A stretch of 64,000 bases of DNA. Origin: Terebella lapidaria (lineage: Eukaryota > Annelida > Polychaeta > Terebellida > Terebellidae). A program made the position numbers and the translations under genes. A model generated the notes under the pieces. That model was not told where the DNA came from. It saw nothing but the letters and a program-made list of their open reading frames with translations, and did not search any database. The stretch is taken from positions 41,596,219 to 41,660,218 of the forward strand of contig OX424560.1 of the NCBI GenBank assembly GCA_949152475.1, read 5' to 3'. Of the stretch, positions 35,368-45,523 are shown one piece after another (the first letter of the stretch is position 1; each line of letters starts with the position of its first letter).

Positions 35368-35706
35368 TTCCCAAATTTTAATTGTAAATTTGCCGTTTAT
35401 TGTTATTACTCACCTCTAAACTACTACATGCTCCTTTTCGATCCTTTGGATCGTTCTGGATAGAAATTCGCGTACTGAAAGCAATCCACGATCGTCTGCC
35501 TGCATGACTCGAGCGCTCCTTTTGCCGCCAAAACCGCCGCGCATATGCGCGCGCAGCTGCGCAGAAGCTTCACTTTTCTGTCCAAAAAACGACAAAAGGA
35601 AGCCCCTAGCACACAACTGGCGGGGATGGATGGGAGGGCCTTTACTGTAGTAGTTTAGAGGTGAGTAATAACAATAAACGGCAAATTTACAATTAAAATT
35701 TGGGAA
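35368..35706. mobile_element. Hairpin element with perfect 61-bp arms, DIRS-derived interior
   Basis: The arms 35368-35428 and 35646-35706 are exact reverse complements. The interior (about 35428-35585) is nearly identical to the reverse complement of 42465-42610 near the right end of the DIRS element, including GCGCATATGCGCGCGCAG. It is therefore a small non-autonomous derivative of the DIRS end. No coding capacity. Confidence 0.8.
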
Positions 35707-36019
35707 GTTTATTTTATACATCACCAATCTAAACTACTACATGCTCCTTAGAATCAAAGGATAGGCGGTGGAGCAGTAGTGCTAGAGAGTCATGAAAACA
35801 GACGATAGTCTTGATTTCAAGCGAATCGCTAAAATGCTACATTTTCGATATATCTTTAGTAGAATAATAAAGATACTCACCTAGCGGTGCGATCGCTTGC
35901 CTCCGACATGCACGAATTTCTTCTTCACCCATCGGTGGAAAACGGAACTCTACTTGAGACCGTAATATAAAGAACTCAAACACAAACACAAAGTGTTGCT
36001 TATATACACGTGCATGTTA

Positions 36020-36864
36020 AAACCAAGACTTTTCTGTCCAGCTGGTTCAAACAATAGCCTGCGCTACGACCAGCGGACCCAGTCTAAATCTGGACGACTG
36101 GTCCTGAAGTTCGGCAGCATTGGACAGATTATTTATTTTGTTAAAGGCGACTCTGATGCCCCATACAAATATACTGAAATAGATGTGGTAAATATGGTTA
36201 ATTTTCTGATTGATAATATTTTTGTGGAATTTGGTGGTCGAATATTTCAACAAACTATTGGTATTCCCATGGGTACAAACTGTGCACCATTATTGGCAGA
36301 CCTGTTTTTATACTCATATGAATCAGATTTTATCCAACATTTACAAAGAGGAGGTTCTAAGAAACTAACATGTAATTTTAATTTCACTTTCGATACATAG
36401 ATGATGTATTGTCGCTAAATAATCCCAAGTTTGGTGATTATTTGGATGTCATATATCCTAAGGAACTTGAAATTAAGGATACTACAGAATCCGCTAATTT
36501 TTCCAACTATCTAGACCTGAGGTTGGAGATTGATAATGATTCTAACCTGTCAACTAGATTATATGACAAACGTGATGATTTCAAATTTTCCATAGTCAAT
36601 TTCCCTTTTCTAAGCAGCAACATTCCTATGTCACCGGCATATGGTGTGTTTGTTTCTCAACTTATACGCTATTCCAGAGCTAGTTGCAAATATGAGGACT
36701 TTGTCTATCGAAGTGCCCAGCTAGTCTTTAAACTGCTACGACAAGGATATGTTTTACCAAGACTTATCGCTGCGTTTAAGAAATTCTATGGACGTCATCA
36801 TGATCTGGTTGATAAATACAGCAAATCCATGTCTTCCATGCAACTAGATCTATTTTCATGTTAA
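36020..36864 (+). pseudogene. Penelope-like reverse transcriptase fragment, frameshifted
   Basis: The first part (to 36400) carries the RT motif GIPMGTNCAPLLADLFL. The second (from 36388, frame continuing to 36864) begins with the catalytic-type RYIDDV and continues with typical downstream Penelope RT sequence (NYLDLRLEID, RASCKYEDF). One-base loss just before RYIDDV separates the frames. No N-terminal RT region or GIY-YIG endonuclease is present, so it is a truncated, broken copy. It sits on the plus strand inside the minus-strand DIRS element. Confidence 0.8.
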
Positions 36865-36992
36865 TTTTGGGGAATTCATGACGGGTGCCACTAGTGGGGC
36901 AGGAAATGCTCACTCTTTCCGGAACACCTGATTTCACCTCCTGATGGCCATTTACGGGGGTTCATGAGTTTCCCTGTCATTTTTGTTTTCTC

Positions 36993-38110
36993 TCACTTTG
37001 TATGCCTGATATGACTTTCTGTCCCCGGACTATGAGATTGGATAACGGACCCTGTTTTGTTTGCTCGGAATACTTGATACTGGGTATTGATTCCACGTCT
37101 ATAGAACCCGATGAATGTCGTAGAATTAGTCCACATTCCAGCCCTCACGATATATTCCAACGGAATATTCGACTTGGCCGCCAAAGACATCGAGATGTGT
37201 CGGATTTGGTGGGACGATATTTTGTAAGTGACTCGATCGTCAGCACCTGACTCCGCATAGACAGTCCTCACTACAACCTTCACCCATCGGGATAGTGTAG
37301 CTGTGGAGATATCCGTAGCCCTATTAGGCTGATAGGAAATAAATAACCGCTTGCGATCTTTCCTGATCGATCTGGTACGATCGATGTAGATTTTCAGCGC
37401 TCTTACCGGGCACAATAGAGCGTCCGGCTCATTCCGTCCTACGTAATCCCCCAGTGACGGAATTACGATAGGGGAGAACGCTTTCCCGCCCTCAACCGCA
37501 GCACGTGTTTTAGGCATAAAATCACGTACTGGGTATAAGGAAACGGACCCATCCGCGCCAAATGCGACTCGCGATACGTCGATCGCCGCGACATCTGAGC
37601 ATCTTCGACCACTTGCTAGCATAACTAGCAAGAAAGTCTTAAGAGTTAACCTCTGCAAGGAAACTTCCTTGAGAGGCTCCCAAGGTGCTTTAGTAAGACA
37701 ATATAGCACAAAAGCCATGTCCCAATCCGGTAGAGTAGGAACTCCCCGTGGCCTTTGCGTCGTAAAGGACGCCAAGAGATCAGCAAGGATACGATTATTA
37801 GTTAAATCGATCCCCCTAGCACGGAATACAGGGCCCAGCATGGACCTGTATCCCTCGATCGTAGTAGGCTTCAAATTAAGCCTATCAAAGAGATAGCAGA
37901 GAAAGTCTAGCACTGCATTCAGAGGGGCAGAGAGCGGATCAATGCGCCTTCCGTTACACCAACGTACGAATACTCTCCATTTAGCCTCATACGTTTTAGA
38001 GGAGGATCTCCTATTCTTTCTCGCGAGATGTACGGACACCTGCTGAGAAAATCCTGCCTCCTGGAAGGATCGCTCGATAGCCTCCACACGTGTAATTTGA
38101 GCACGTGGAC
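36993..38110 (-). CDS. DIRS tyrosine recombinase
   Basis: The recombinase would integrate the circular DNA copy of the element. Convincing sequence runs from about 38110 (RPRAQITRVEAIER) to the stop at 36993, roughly 370 residues; the frame is open further upstream but only as the shadow of the RT frame. An N-terminal SAM-like region includes TYEAKWRVFVRWC. The catalytic Arg lies in ASGRRCSD, then SSHQIRH supplies H-x-x-R, and GMWTNSTTFIGFYRRG holds the Trp/His position and the nucleophilic Tyr. The gene overlaps the end of the RT frame by about 190 bp, a known DIRS feature. Confidence 0.88.
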
Positions 38111-40444
38111 GGAATCGTGAAATATATCCCGCCCCGGTTGCTTCAGCAACCTGTCCTCGATCGGGAGAACCCGTGGTACATCGATCAGGAGGGACAGTAG
38201 CAGCGGGAACCACGCCTGCATCGGCCAGCATGGCGCCACCAACAGAATCTCGCACTGAGACCTGGCTACTTTGTGCAGCACTTCTGTTAGGAACCGGGTT
38301 GGCGGGTACGCATACCCGAACATCCCGTCCCACGACTGAGACATCGCGTCCACAGCCAGTGCCTCGCTCTCTGGCAGAGGTGAGAAGTAGACCGGGAGCT
38401 TGTGATTCCGAGAGGTTGCGAACAGGTCTATGTTCGGTGTCCCGAACGCCTGACAAACGCGCCGAAACACCCCCGGATGCAAACTCCACTCCGTGCCTAT
38501 GATCTTGTCCGGTCTCGACAGAGCGTCCGCTAGGACATTCCTGCGACCCGGTAGGTGCCTCGCCCTGATAAACAGACGGGACTTGAAGGCAAACCTGATC
38601 AGACACTCGGCCTCCAAACAAAGCTGACTCGACCGAGTTCCACCTTGTTTGTTTACGTGCGCCACTACTGTGCTGTTGTCTGTGAAGACCAGCCATTTCG
38701 TCCCTGGGGGACTCTGAGGCCCCCAGATCTCGAACGCACGTCTCACCGCTCGCAGCTCTAGGACATTGATGTGCAACGCATCGGTGAAGAAGGTCCGATC
38801 GGGCAGATACTCCGCCAGTGGCATCCCTCGGAAAAGATTCCGATGGTCCCGCCACCAATGCATTGCTTCCCGAGCACGATCGTCCACCGATACGACTTGG
38901 TCTAGTCGATCGGTGAGGATCCGCCATTGCAATGCTAGACACCATTGAATGGGTCTGAGGAAGCACCTGCCGAACGGCACCTGTTTCTCCATCGACGCCA
39001 ACAGACCGATGATGGACAGAAACTGTCGAGCTGTGATCGACGACTGCGTCAGCGCGACATCCATCGCCGCAATCGCCTTGAGAACTCTCTTCCGTGGAGG
39101 AAGAGCTACTCCTCGATCTAGATCGTAATCTACCCCGACATACTCGAACCTCTGTGTCGGGGACAGATGAGACTTCGCCCAATTGGGGATCCAGCCAAGG
39201 CTGGTCGCCAACCTGAGGGCGAACCCGGATTGCTCTATAGCCTGAGACGGGGAGTCGGCTATGATCAACCAATCGTCGATATAATGGTGGAATTGAATTC
39301 CAACCGATCGAAACCTGGCTGCCATCGTCCTTACGATACGGGTGAACACGTAAGGGGCGGTGGCTACTCCAAACGGAAGTACCCTGAACTGATACACCGA
39401 ACCCTCGAAAGCGAACTTGAGGTATCGCCGATCGGCTGGGTGAATGGGCACATGTAAGTACGCGTCCTTGACGTCAATACTGACTGCCCACTTCCCCTTG
39501 GACAGAGCTTTCTGAACGGAAAGCGCCGACTCCATCTTGAACCTGGGTATGATCAGGAATTTGTTGAGGTTTGACAGATCGAAAATGGGACGCCACCCGC
39601 CTGTCTTTTTGGGCACTAGGAAGATGAGAGAATAGAATCCTCTCTCGTCCTTGACCACCTCGATCGCACGTTTCTCTAGCAACTGCTGCACCTCGTGCTG
39701 CAGAAGCTGAAACTTTTCCCGATCGCCGGGCACAGGGAAGAACCACGCTTTGGGTCTGATCGGTGGTTTTCCAGCCTCCCATCTGAAGGTGAGACCGAAC
39801 TTCACCCATGCCACGACTGAATTGTCTGACGACGCCAGATCGCTCCAGTTCTGGACGAACTGAGCCAGGCGTCCGCCGACTGGACCAGGTTGTGGAAGAT
39901 CGAATTCCGACAGAACTGAACCTTCCACAGAGCCTACGCTTTCCCGCAACGAGTCACTTCTTAGCAGAAGATTTCCCTTTGCCCTTGAAGCGTCCACCCC
40001 CTTTGCCTCCACGCTTGCCATCCCCCTGAGGAGGGGGAGGCTGCGCCCCCCGAAAGGGCGGCTGCGCAGAAGCGGGTGCATGTGGTGCCTGAGGTTGGGC
40101 AGGCTTCTGACCCTTGGTCTTCTTGCCTGTCCCAGACCCCGCCGACTTCCCAAGCAAAGCCTTGGCCATAGCCTCATCCCGGAAATGTTCCTGCATGACG
40201 GAAATATCCGATCGAGAGAGGTTGGCGTAGGTATAGCCTGAGAAAAGCGGCCTCCCACGTAGCTCAGCGACGTCCGTAGCGGACACGTCAAGCAGACGGA
40301 GATCGGCATCACGCATGGTGAGATCCAATTGTGCGCCCAGGTGCGCACTGTCACGCTCAGCAGCATGGACCACTCCGGCCAAGACGCCGAGTGCTGCATG
40401 AATGTTGGCGCGACTCCCCTCCTCCAGATCCGCCTCGTCCACAA
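37919..40444 (-). CDS. pol: DIRS reverse transcriptase and RNase H
   Basis: The open frame is 841 codons. The part upstream of about 39950 overlaps Gag and is probably not translated, so the true start is near the Gag stop. RT motifs: FLVPKKTGGWRPIFDLSNLN, SIDVKDAYLHVPI, PFGVATAPYVFTRI and the catalytic HYIDDW. RNase H follows with FFTDAL, ELRAVRRAF, FTDNSTVVAHV and DALSR. After RNase H comes the DIRS-typical segment NIDLFATSRNHKLP and DAMSQSWDG. It makes cDNA of the element. The stop at 37919 lies inside the recombinase frame. Confidence 0.9.
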   Translation of the reverse strand: MWTRRIWRRGVAPTFMQHSASWPEWSMLLSVTVRTWAHNWISPCVMPISVCLTCPLRTSLSYVGGRFSQAIPTPTSLDRIFPSCRNISGMRLWPRLCLGSRRGLGQARRPRVRSLPNLRHHMHPLLRSRPFGGRSLPLLRGMASVEAKGVDASRAKGNLLLRSDSLRESVGSVEGSVLSEFDLPQPGPVGGRLAQFVQNWSDLASSDNSVVAWVKFGLTFRWEAGKPPIRPKAWFFPVPGDREKFQLLQHEVQQLLEKRAIEVVKDERGFYSLIFLVPKKTGGWRPIFDLSNLNKFLIIPRFKMESALSVQKALSKGKWAVSIDVKDAYLHVPIHPADRRYLKFAFEGSVYQFRVLPFGVATAPYVFTRIVRTMAARFRSVGIQFHHYIDDWLIIADSPSQAIEQSGFALRLATSLGWIPNWAKSHLSPTQRFEYVGVDYDLDRGVALPPRKRVLKAIAAMDVALTQSSITARQFLSIIGLLASMEKQVPFGRCFLRPIQWCLALQWRILTDRLDQVVSVDDRAREAMHWWRDHRNLFRGMPLAEYLPDRTFFTDALHINVLELRAVRRAFEIWGPQSPPGTKWLVFTDNSTVVAHVNKQGGTRSSQLCLEAECLIRFAFKSRLFIRARHLPGRRNVLADALSRPDKIIGTEWSLHPGVFRRVCQAFGTPNIDLFATSRNHKLPVYFSPLPESEALAVDAMSQSWDGMFGYAYPPTRFLTEVLHKVARSQCEILLVAPCWPMQAWFPLLLSLLIDVPRVLPIEDRLLKQPGRDIFHDSVHVLKLHVWRLSSDPSRRQDFLSRCPYISRERIGDPPLKRMRLNGEYSYVGVTEGALIRSLPL

Positions 40445-40955
40445 ACTCCTGAACCAAAGTGGTCAGGTGATCCGTCAACGAGAGCTGCCCCATCAATTGA
40501 TGAGACAGCGTCTGCCAGTGAGAAAGGCGAGCCTTTTTCACATAAGCTGACCAGACCGTACCCTGCTTCCGGGAAAGCAGGTGAAGGTTAGGGTCTTCGA
40601 CCGGGACGGAAGTCTGATGTCCACCCTCGGACTCTACAGTCCGATAGGTGTCGATCGACTCAGGTCGAACACGGCTAGTCGGGAATGTCGACTCCGTACG
40701 AGCCACATCCTTCTTAGCCGTAACTCCCTTGTTGATCTTGTCGAAGGACTTGACCAACGCGGGAGCCACAGGGAGCCGGATCGGCCGACGAACTGGCGCC
40801 GACGCGAACCTACCGGTTCCCCGTGAGGGCCCTGGAGCATCGATCGGCAAGTCCATACGCCTTGCGACCGACTCCAAAGCCCACCGGAAGTTAGAACCCC
40901 CGGCCTGATCGGAAGTCTCATCCTCCGAGGAGGACGACTCCTGATCAGCTTCCAC
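39954..40955 (-). CDS. gag: DIRS Gag, C-terminal frame
   Basis: 333 codons starting at a GTG just downstream of a run of eight G. Residues near HYA-type core YTYANLSRSDISVMQEHF match the conserved DIRS Gag core, and the tail is Gly/Lys-rich and basic (RNA-binding type), ending KGKGKSSAKK. It overlaps the upstream Gag frame by 11 bases in the -1 frame. The two frames most likely form one Gag of about 700 residues joined by slippage on the G run or separated by a one-base error there. Confidence 0.7.
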   Translation of the reverse strand: MEADQESSSSEDETSDQAGGSNFRWALESVARRMDLPIDAPGPSRGTGRFASAPVRRPIRLPVAPALVKSFDKINKGVTAKKDVARTESTFPTSRVRPESIDTYRTVESEGGHQTSVPVEDPNLHLLSRKQGTVWSAYVKKARLSHWQTLSHQLMGQLSLTDHLTTLVQEFVDEADLEEGSRANIHAALGVLAGVVHAAERDSAHLGAQLDLTMRDADLRLLDVSATDVAELRGRPLFSGYTYANLSRSDISVMQEHFRDEAMAKALLGKSAGSGTGKKTKGQKPAQPQAPHAPASAQPPFRGAQPPPPQGDGKRGGKGGGRFKGKGKSSAKK

Positions 40956-42060
40956 TCGACCCCCCCCGATCGTTGGACCTCACAAGTCCGATCGAAGACC
41001 TCGATGACCCCAAGGGTACATCAAAGGACGGGCGAGGGAATGCCTGCTCAGCGATCGCGCCCGTCCGGCGACTTACATCCGCGTACACAGGACTTGAGTG
41101 GTCCTGAGGAACGACCCCAGCACCACCCGCCCGATCGTGCCCTGATCGAGGACCAGGAGCACGACCGCCAAGTGAAGACTCCCGATCGCACGAACGATCG
41201 AGAGCCTCACCCCCAAACAAAGGGAACTCTTCCCCCTCGAACCTCGAGACCGAGGACCCGAATGAGCCATCCAAGATGCTCCGCCGATCGAAGCCCGAAG
41301 CCTGATCGTCGCCCACCGAGAGGTCGGACGAAGCCTGAGCCACATCGAAAATCGATGTGGTCTCAGCACCACGGCGCTTAGAGGAAGCACGCTTCCTCTT
41401 CTTGGAAGGCCCAGGGGAAGAGACGACGGACCCCTCCACCTCGATCGGCCCCGACTGAGGGACGACGAAGGTGGAGTGCGGTTCCTTGCCTGCTTTCGCC
41501 TTGGCAGGAACTGAAACCTTCTTCTTAGAAGATTTCGACTTCTTGCCAGCAGGGGGAGCAAGCTCTCCCTGCAACGAAGGGGCAGCCGAAGAACCGGCCG
41601 GGACTCCCTGTCCAAGCAGGGAAGAGAGACCCGGCAGGAGGGGACCCTGAAGGGACGACAGCGACTGTGCAAAGAAGGATTGCACAGCCGCGTTGACCAT
41701 GTCCTGTGTTAGCCCCAGGGGCTGGCTAACACCGGACGCAATCTGCACCGTCACAGGCGGAGTCTCCACCTCCATGGACGACTGGCGGACTTGCGGAGCC
41801 GAAGCTTCCGCAAGCCTCAAAGCATCCTGACGAGCCAACGAGGCTTCAGAATACTTTGCAGTCGCCTGCACGAAGGAAGAGGGACGCCAGAAACGGCACA
41901 GATCACACCTCAAATCCTCCATAGATACCGGGCCATGGTCCAAACAGTCGAAACACAAACTGTGTTTCTCCCCTCCTCGGAGGGTATTGACCAGACACTT
42001 CGGGCATGGACGTTCGTCCATGGCACCGGTACCAAGGGAGGATTGTGAAGTCATGATCAC
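40945..42060 (-). CDS. gag: DIRS Gag, N-terminal frame with zinc-binding cysteines
   Basis: 371 codons from ATG at 42060. An N-terminal Cys/His cluster reads CPKC, then CFDCL..H, then CDLC within about residues 18-56, a likely zinc-binding module. A Pro/Ser-rich region and a Lys/Arg-rich block (KKSKSSKKK, KKRKRASSKRR) follow, the latter fitting nuclear entry or nucleic-acid binding. The frame ends shortly after eight consecutive G (near 40961-40968), exactly where the next Gag frame takes over. Confidence 0.7.
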   Translation of the reverse strand: MIMTSQSSLGTGAMDERPCPKCLVNTLRGGEKHSLCFDCLDHGPVSMEDLRCDLCRFWRPSSFVQATAKYSEASLARQDALRLAEASAPQVRQSSMEVETPPVTVQIASGVSQPLGLTQDMVNAAVQSFFAQSLSSLQGPLLPGLSSLLGQGVPAGSSAAPSLQGELAPPAGKKSKSSKKKVSVPAKAKAGKEPHSTFVVPQSGPIEVEGSVVSSPGPSKKRKRASSKRRGAETTSIFDVAQASSDLSVGDDQASGFDRRSILDGSFGSSVSRFEGEEFPLFGGEALDRSCDRESSLGGRAPGPRSGHDRAGGAGVVPQDHSSPVYADVSRRTGAIAEQAFPRPSFDVPLGSSRSSIGLVRSNDRGGSSGS

Positions 42061-42609
42061 GAAAGGGAACTAACCACACACAGTAACAGGGCGGGCAAAA
42101 TAAGCAAACCTGAGACTGCGCTGAAAAAGAACCCTAAGAGGACTACGAATATATAAACTACAGTATACGACAAAATATATACAGTAGAAAATTAACGTAG
42201 AACTATTGATAGATGTAAACAACAAGTACACTATCAAGTACGACGGATGGACGATAATAGGGTGAACTGGCTATACAAATCGCTGACGATCTAGCAAGTA
42301 ACAAACTATCGACCAATACTTATCCAAATAGACACAAAACGATGTCTATGAACGTGGCAGGTGAAATTCCGTAAGAATATATCGCAAAAGTCTAGTTTGC
42401 AGACTAAATTCTACGAATTCACCGGGAACCAAAATCCAAAGCTGCCAAGCAAAAATGGCGGTGGACAGAAAAGTGAAGCTTCTGCGCAGCTGCGCGCGCA
42501 TATGCGCGGCGGTTTTGGCGGCAAAAGGAGCGCTCGAGTCATGCAGGCAGACGATCGTGCCTTGCTTTCAGTACGCGAATTTCTATCCAGAACGATCCAA
42601 AGGATCGAA
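42061..42609 (-). other. 5' leader of the DIRS element
   Basis: The non-coding lead of the element between its right inverted end and gag. The part at 42465-42609 is the region copied into the hairpin element at 35428-35585 and includes the near-palindrome GCGCGCATATGCGCG. Promoter boxes are not obvious. Confidence 0.55.
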
Positions 42610-42652
42610 AAGGAGCATGTAGTAGTTTAGATTGGTGATGTATAAAATAAAC

Positions 42653-42820
42653 GAGCTGATTGCTTGTTTGCACACGGCTCGGTAGTGTGGCCGCACATGC
42701 ACAGACACGCAATCAGCTACCGAGCCGTGTGCAACAGCTCATTTATCGCCCAGAAATGGCGAAATCAGAAGTTGTGGATTATCATGTCGATTTGATATGA
42801 TGCTCAGATCGAATTTCACT
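42653..42820. repeat. Palindromic insert plus right copy of the 79-bp inverted repeat
   Basis: 42653-42740 folds on itself (GCACACGGCTCGGTAG against CTACCGAGCCGTGTGC). 42742-42820 is the reverse complement of 35288-35366. Together with the left side they make the nested inverted structure around the DIRS element nearly symmetrical. Confidence 0.75.
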
Positions 42821-42967
42821 GGGTGTGAGCAAGGAATTCTACTACATAATTTGATGCAGAAGACATCGTAGGACAATCTGGTGCCAGGTAGATGTCTGGT
42901 CATGCAATCTGAGGCCTGGTCACGCTCGAAGTGTAAACCAGTACGAGACCTGTGCACGCTTGAACCT

Positions 42968-43133
42968 GTGTCCCACTCAAGCCTCCGGCGTTCGAGAGAG
43001 TGGGACACCTGGGTCTAGCCTAAATTACGGAAAGCTGATGGGAATTGGGTATTGGCAGTATTATACCATGGTTTACTACTACGGAATTCCCAATACTCAA
43101 TTCCCATGTCCCCACCGGCTTTCCGTAATAAAT
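42968..43133. repeat. Two small palindromic elements
   Basis: First, GTGTCCCACTC (42968-42978) pairs with GAGTGGGACAC (42998-43008). Second, TTACGGAAAGC near 43024 pairs with GCTTTCCGTAA near 43118, and both arms continue with GGGAATTG.GTATTGG, giving a ~110-bp MITE-like hairpin. Non-coding. Confidence 0.65.
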
Positions 43134-43188
43134 CAATGTCACAAGTATATGGGATAATGGGAAGCTTCAAGACAGGAACTACACCAGG

Positions 43189-43210
43189 GGCCCGTTTCTC
43201 GAAGCACACA
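43189..43210 (+). repeat. Inverted-end word shared with 47150-47170
   Basis: GGGGCCCGTTTCTCGAAGC here reappears as GCTTCGAGAAACGGCCCC at about 47152-47169. The adjoining sequences share GAACCCAGCGCAGATT and GCGAGCGGTCGC-like words. They are two copies, in opposite orientation, of one repeat family; the 4 kb between them is not one element. Confidence 0.55.
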
Positions 43211-43699
43211 CAACCCTTGCGAGCGGTCGCAGATCATTGCGAGCGGTCGCTGACCCGACGCAGAGGGAAAAATCCGTTTCTCGACATGCACGCTCGATAT
43301 GCGAGGCCTCGCAGGCGCAGAATTTCTTGCGTGTGGGAAGGACTGCACGCAGAGCTATCGAACCCAGCGCAGATTTGAATCGTACTGGCATTTTTGTTAT
43401 TTCGGCTGCTACTAGCGGCTGCTAGTACTGTCATATGCTTGATTTATCCATCTGATCAAGCATAGTTTGTCTTTTAACCTATTTTTATGAGACCACAGGC
43501 ATATATGTGAAATTGACTTAGAAAAAGAAAAAGTTTTTCTGCCAATATTGCTTTATATAATCTAATGATGACATTATTTGACAAAACGTGAGCCCGTTAT
43601 AGAAGGGTAGAATGTATGTGAGAAATGAACAACAACAAACCGCTCACCATCATCGTATACATATTTCTATATTAAATACACGTACTCAATGCTGAATAC

Positions 43700-45345
43700 A
43701 CGTGTAACGTCCGGACGCCCAGTACAGGGCGCCGAGTGATACCCTACAGGCATCACGACCAGGTAACAGTCCGTCCGGAGCGAGTCCAGCCGTCATACAT
43801 CACATCATTACACGTCACCTTATCTACAACATGCATATTACACAGTTATGGCAATGTAACCGTGTGTAGAGCCCGAGATGCCATGGGAGCGGAACCACGG
43901 AAACCATACACGAGGGCATGTTGCTGGCCGGCCTCGCCGACGGCACTGACGCAGAGATAGAACTCTGGGGCCGATTGCACCAACGGTAGGTCGTAAATAT
44001 CTGACGCCGGTCGTAGAAACGCCAGTCGTTGAAAAAAGTACGACCCCAATTGCACGCCGGTTGCATCAACAAATTTTGACGACGGCATCTTGACGACCAC
44101 CAGTACGACCGAAACTTTAGGGAATTTTCGAACGATGGCCCTCTCCAACCTTGAAAACAAGTGCGGGGTGGGGGCGGGGGGGGGGGGGGGAGTAATGAAC
44201 TCGCCTCTCGCTTCAAACCGTGGGCTTGATCCAGCATTGGGTTAGATTGCCAACTTTCTCAATTTTTGAGATAGAACTCTGAAATAGGTGAAAAATTACG
44301 GCATTGTGCCCAATTAATACACACGAAATTTCAAGTTGATCCGATTATTTGAAACAAAACTACGGCCAAAAAGCGTGTTTCATTGACGGATGAACTTGAG
44401 TTTAGATGAGAAATAAAACAGCCTCGCGCAATAGGTTCACTTTGAAACGAAGCCCTATAGTTTGAATCGATAGGCGGGTTCAGTCCCAGATTTGAAGCAA
44501 AGGCTGACATCTGGTTCTTCGATCCACCCACTGGTGGCTAGTGAAGGCGATGTGCGGGACTGTTGGTCAGAAGCAGAAGCCTATAAGAAGGGTTCCTGTC
44601 AGAAGACAACTTTTTCCACACGTTTTAGTTGATATTCTGTTTCACTTCACTTGCTTAATTGTGATTATTTAGTCAATAAAGGTAACAAATTTTAATTTAA
44701 AGCCGTATGAAAGTATTTTATTTTCAAGAAAGAAACTGGTTAGAAGAGATTTGTGATCAGTTGCATTAACTGATTAAGTGTGTTTTTGCGTATGTGATAG
44801 TTAGACATTCGATGAGGTGCGGGTATGTGTTTAGTAAATATTCCATAAAATTCGGTGGAGACGGGAGGGGATACCGTAATTATATTCCATACATTTGAAT
44901 AAAAATACAACAAATAGCATGAGGAGTCCACATTTTCAGAAAAAAGTTTCTGCAAACAGGCCCAAATCTATGAAATGCATAGTAATTGCGCTGTTCTATA
45001 AAGCATGAGACTGAGCCTGGTCCTTAGAAACACTCAACCATGGCTTTACGACCACTCTGCGCCTCCTCCTGACTTGGTATAAATATACGACCAGATTTGC
45101 GACAGCGTAGCACTTACGACCTGTTGGTGCAATAGGCGTATCACGAAACGATTGGGATACGACCAGCGTAAATTTTACGACCTGTTGGTGCAATCGGCCC
45201 CTGGATCAGCCCGACAGTCTGCCAGAGCCTGTGTCGCACCATCCCGGGTGGGAAGAGACTGGCGATCCACAGGGCTTGCGCCCCCGAGTCAGCAACTGTC
45301 TCCCCCCAGCCCGGGCCCCCTAAGGAAGTCGTCCCTGAGGCCTGA
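43700..45345 (+). pseudogene. Candidate exons of an unrecognised gene, split by a MITE
   Basis: A GC-rich stretch reads as exon ...43762 (donor CCAG/GTAACA), then acceptor GTGTGTAG at 43869 and an open frame to 43966. When the inserted repeat at 43967-45201 is set aside, the same frame continues at 45202 (ELW then ISPTVCQSLC) to a TGA at 45343-45345. Codons favour G or C in third position, unlike the AT-rich surroundings. I recognise no family. The opposite strand is also open over much of this GC-rich sequence, so strand and reality are uncertain. If real, the copy is disrupted. Confidence 0.33.
43967..45201. mobile_element. 1.2-kb non-autonomous element with GGGGCCGATTG ends
   Basis: Left end GGGGCCGATTGCACCAAC, right end GTTGGTGCAATCGGCCCC. 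The words GTCGTAAA and TTTACGAC mirror each other further in, and a second internal copy of the right-end motif lies near 45118-45135. Flanking candidate coding sequence rejoins in frame when the element is removed. A G-rich tract is at about 44165-44191. No ORF of note. Confidence 0.75.
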
Positions 45346-45523
45346 CTGGCCTTTACGTGAACAGAGACAAGGAGTACATGGCTGCGCTCACCTGTCGTGC
45401 TCAGTCTCTCACACACAACTCCGGCCACACAGAATGTGACCTCGGTATTTATGCTAAAGGCGAGAGCACGAGAGATGACATCAGCAGCCAGCGTTCGGTA
45501 CAGTGGGTCAGAGGATTAGATGG

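Larger units (their letters stand above)
35707..42652 (-). mobile_element. DIRS-type tyrosine-recombinase retrotransposon (~6.9 kb)
   Basis: Perfect 43-bp inverted termini (35707-35749 and 42610-42652, beginning GTTTATTTTATACATCACC) bound minus-strand genes for Gag, RT/RNase H and a tyrosine recombinase. There is no integrase, protease or LTR. Inverted ends plus a recombinase frame overlapping the RT frame define the DIRS order, whose members integrate as circular DNA through the recombinase. A Penelope-like fragment is embedded between the left end and the recombinase gene. Gag is in two frames, so this copy may not be fully active. Confidence 0.9.

Noticed and set aside
38110-39272. Upstream 390 codons of the DIRS recombinase frame
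   Set aside because: This part is the out-of-frame shadow of the RT/RNase H gene; Ser/Arg/Gly-biased with no recombinase motifs.
39957-40444. Upstream part of the DIRS RT open frame
   Set aside because: It overlaps the Gag core in another frame and lacks RT-like sequence; the real start is likely near the Gag stop.
45141-45428. 95-codon minus-strand frame
   Set aside because: GC-rich sequence leaves both strands open; the plus strand has the better codon pattern and continues across the MITE, but neither is proved.
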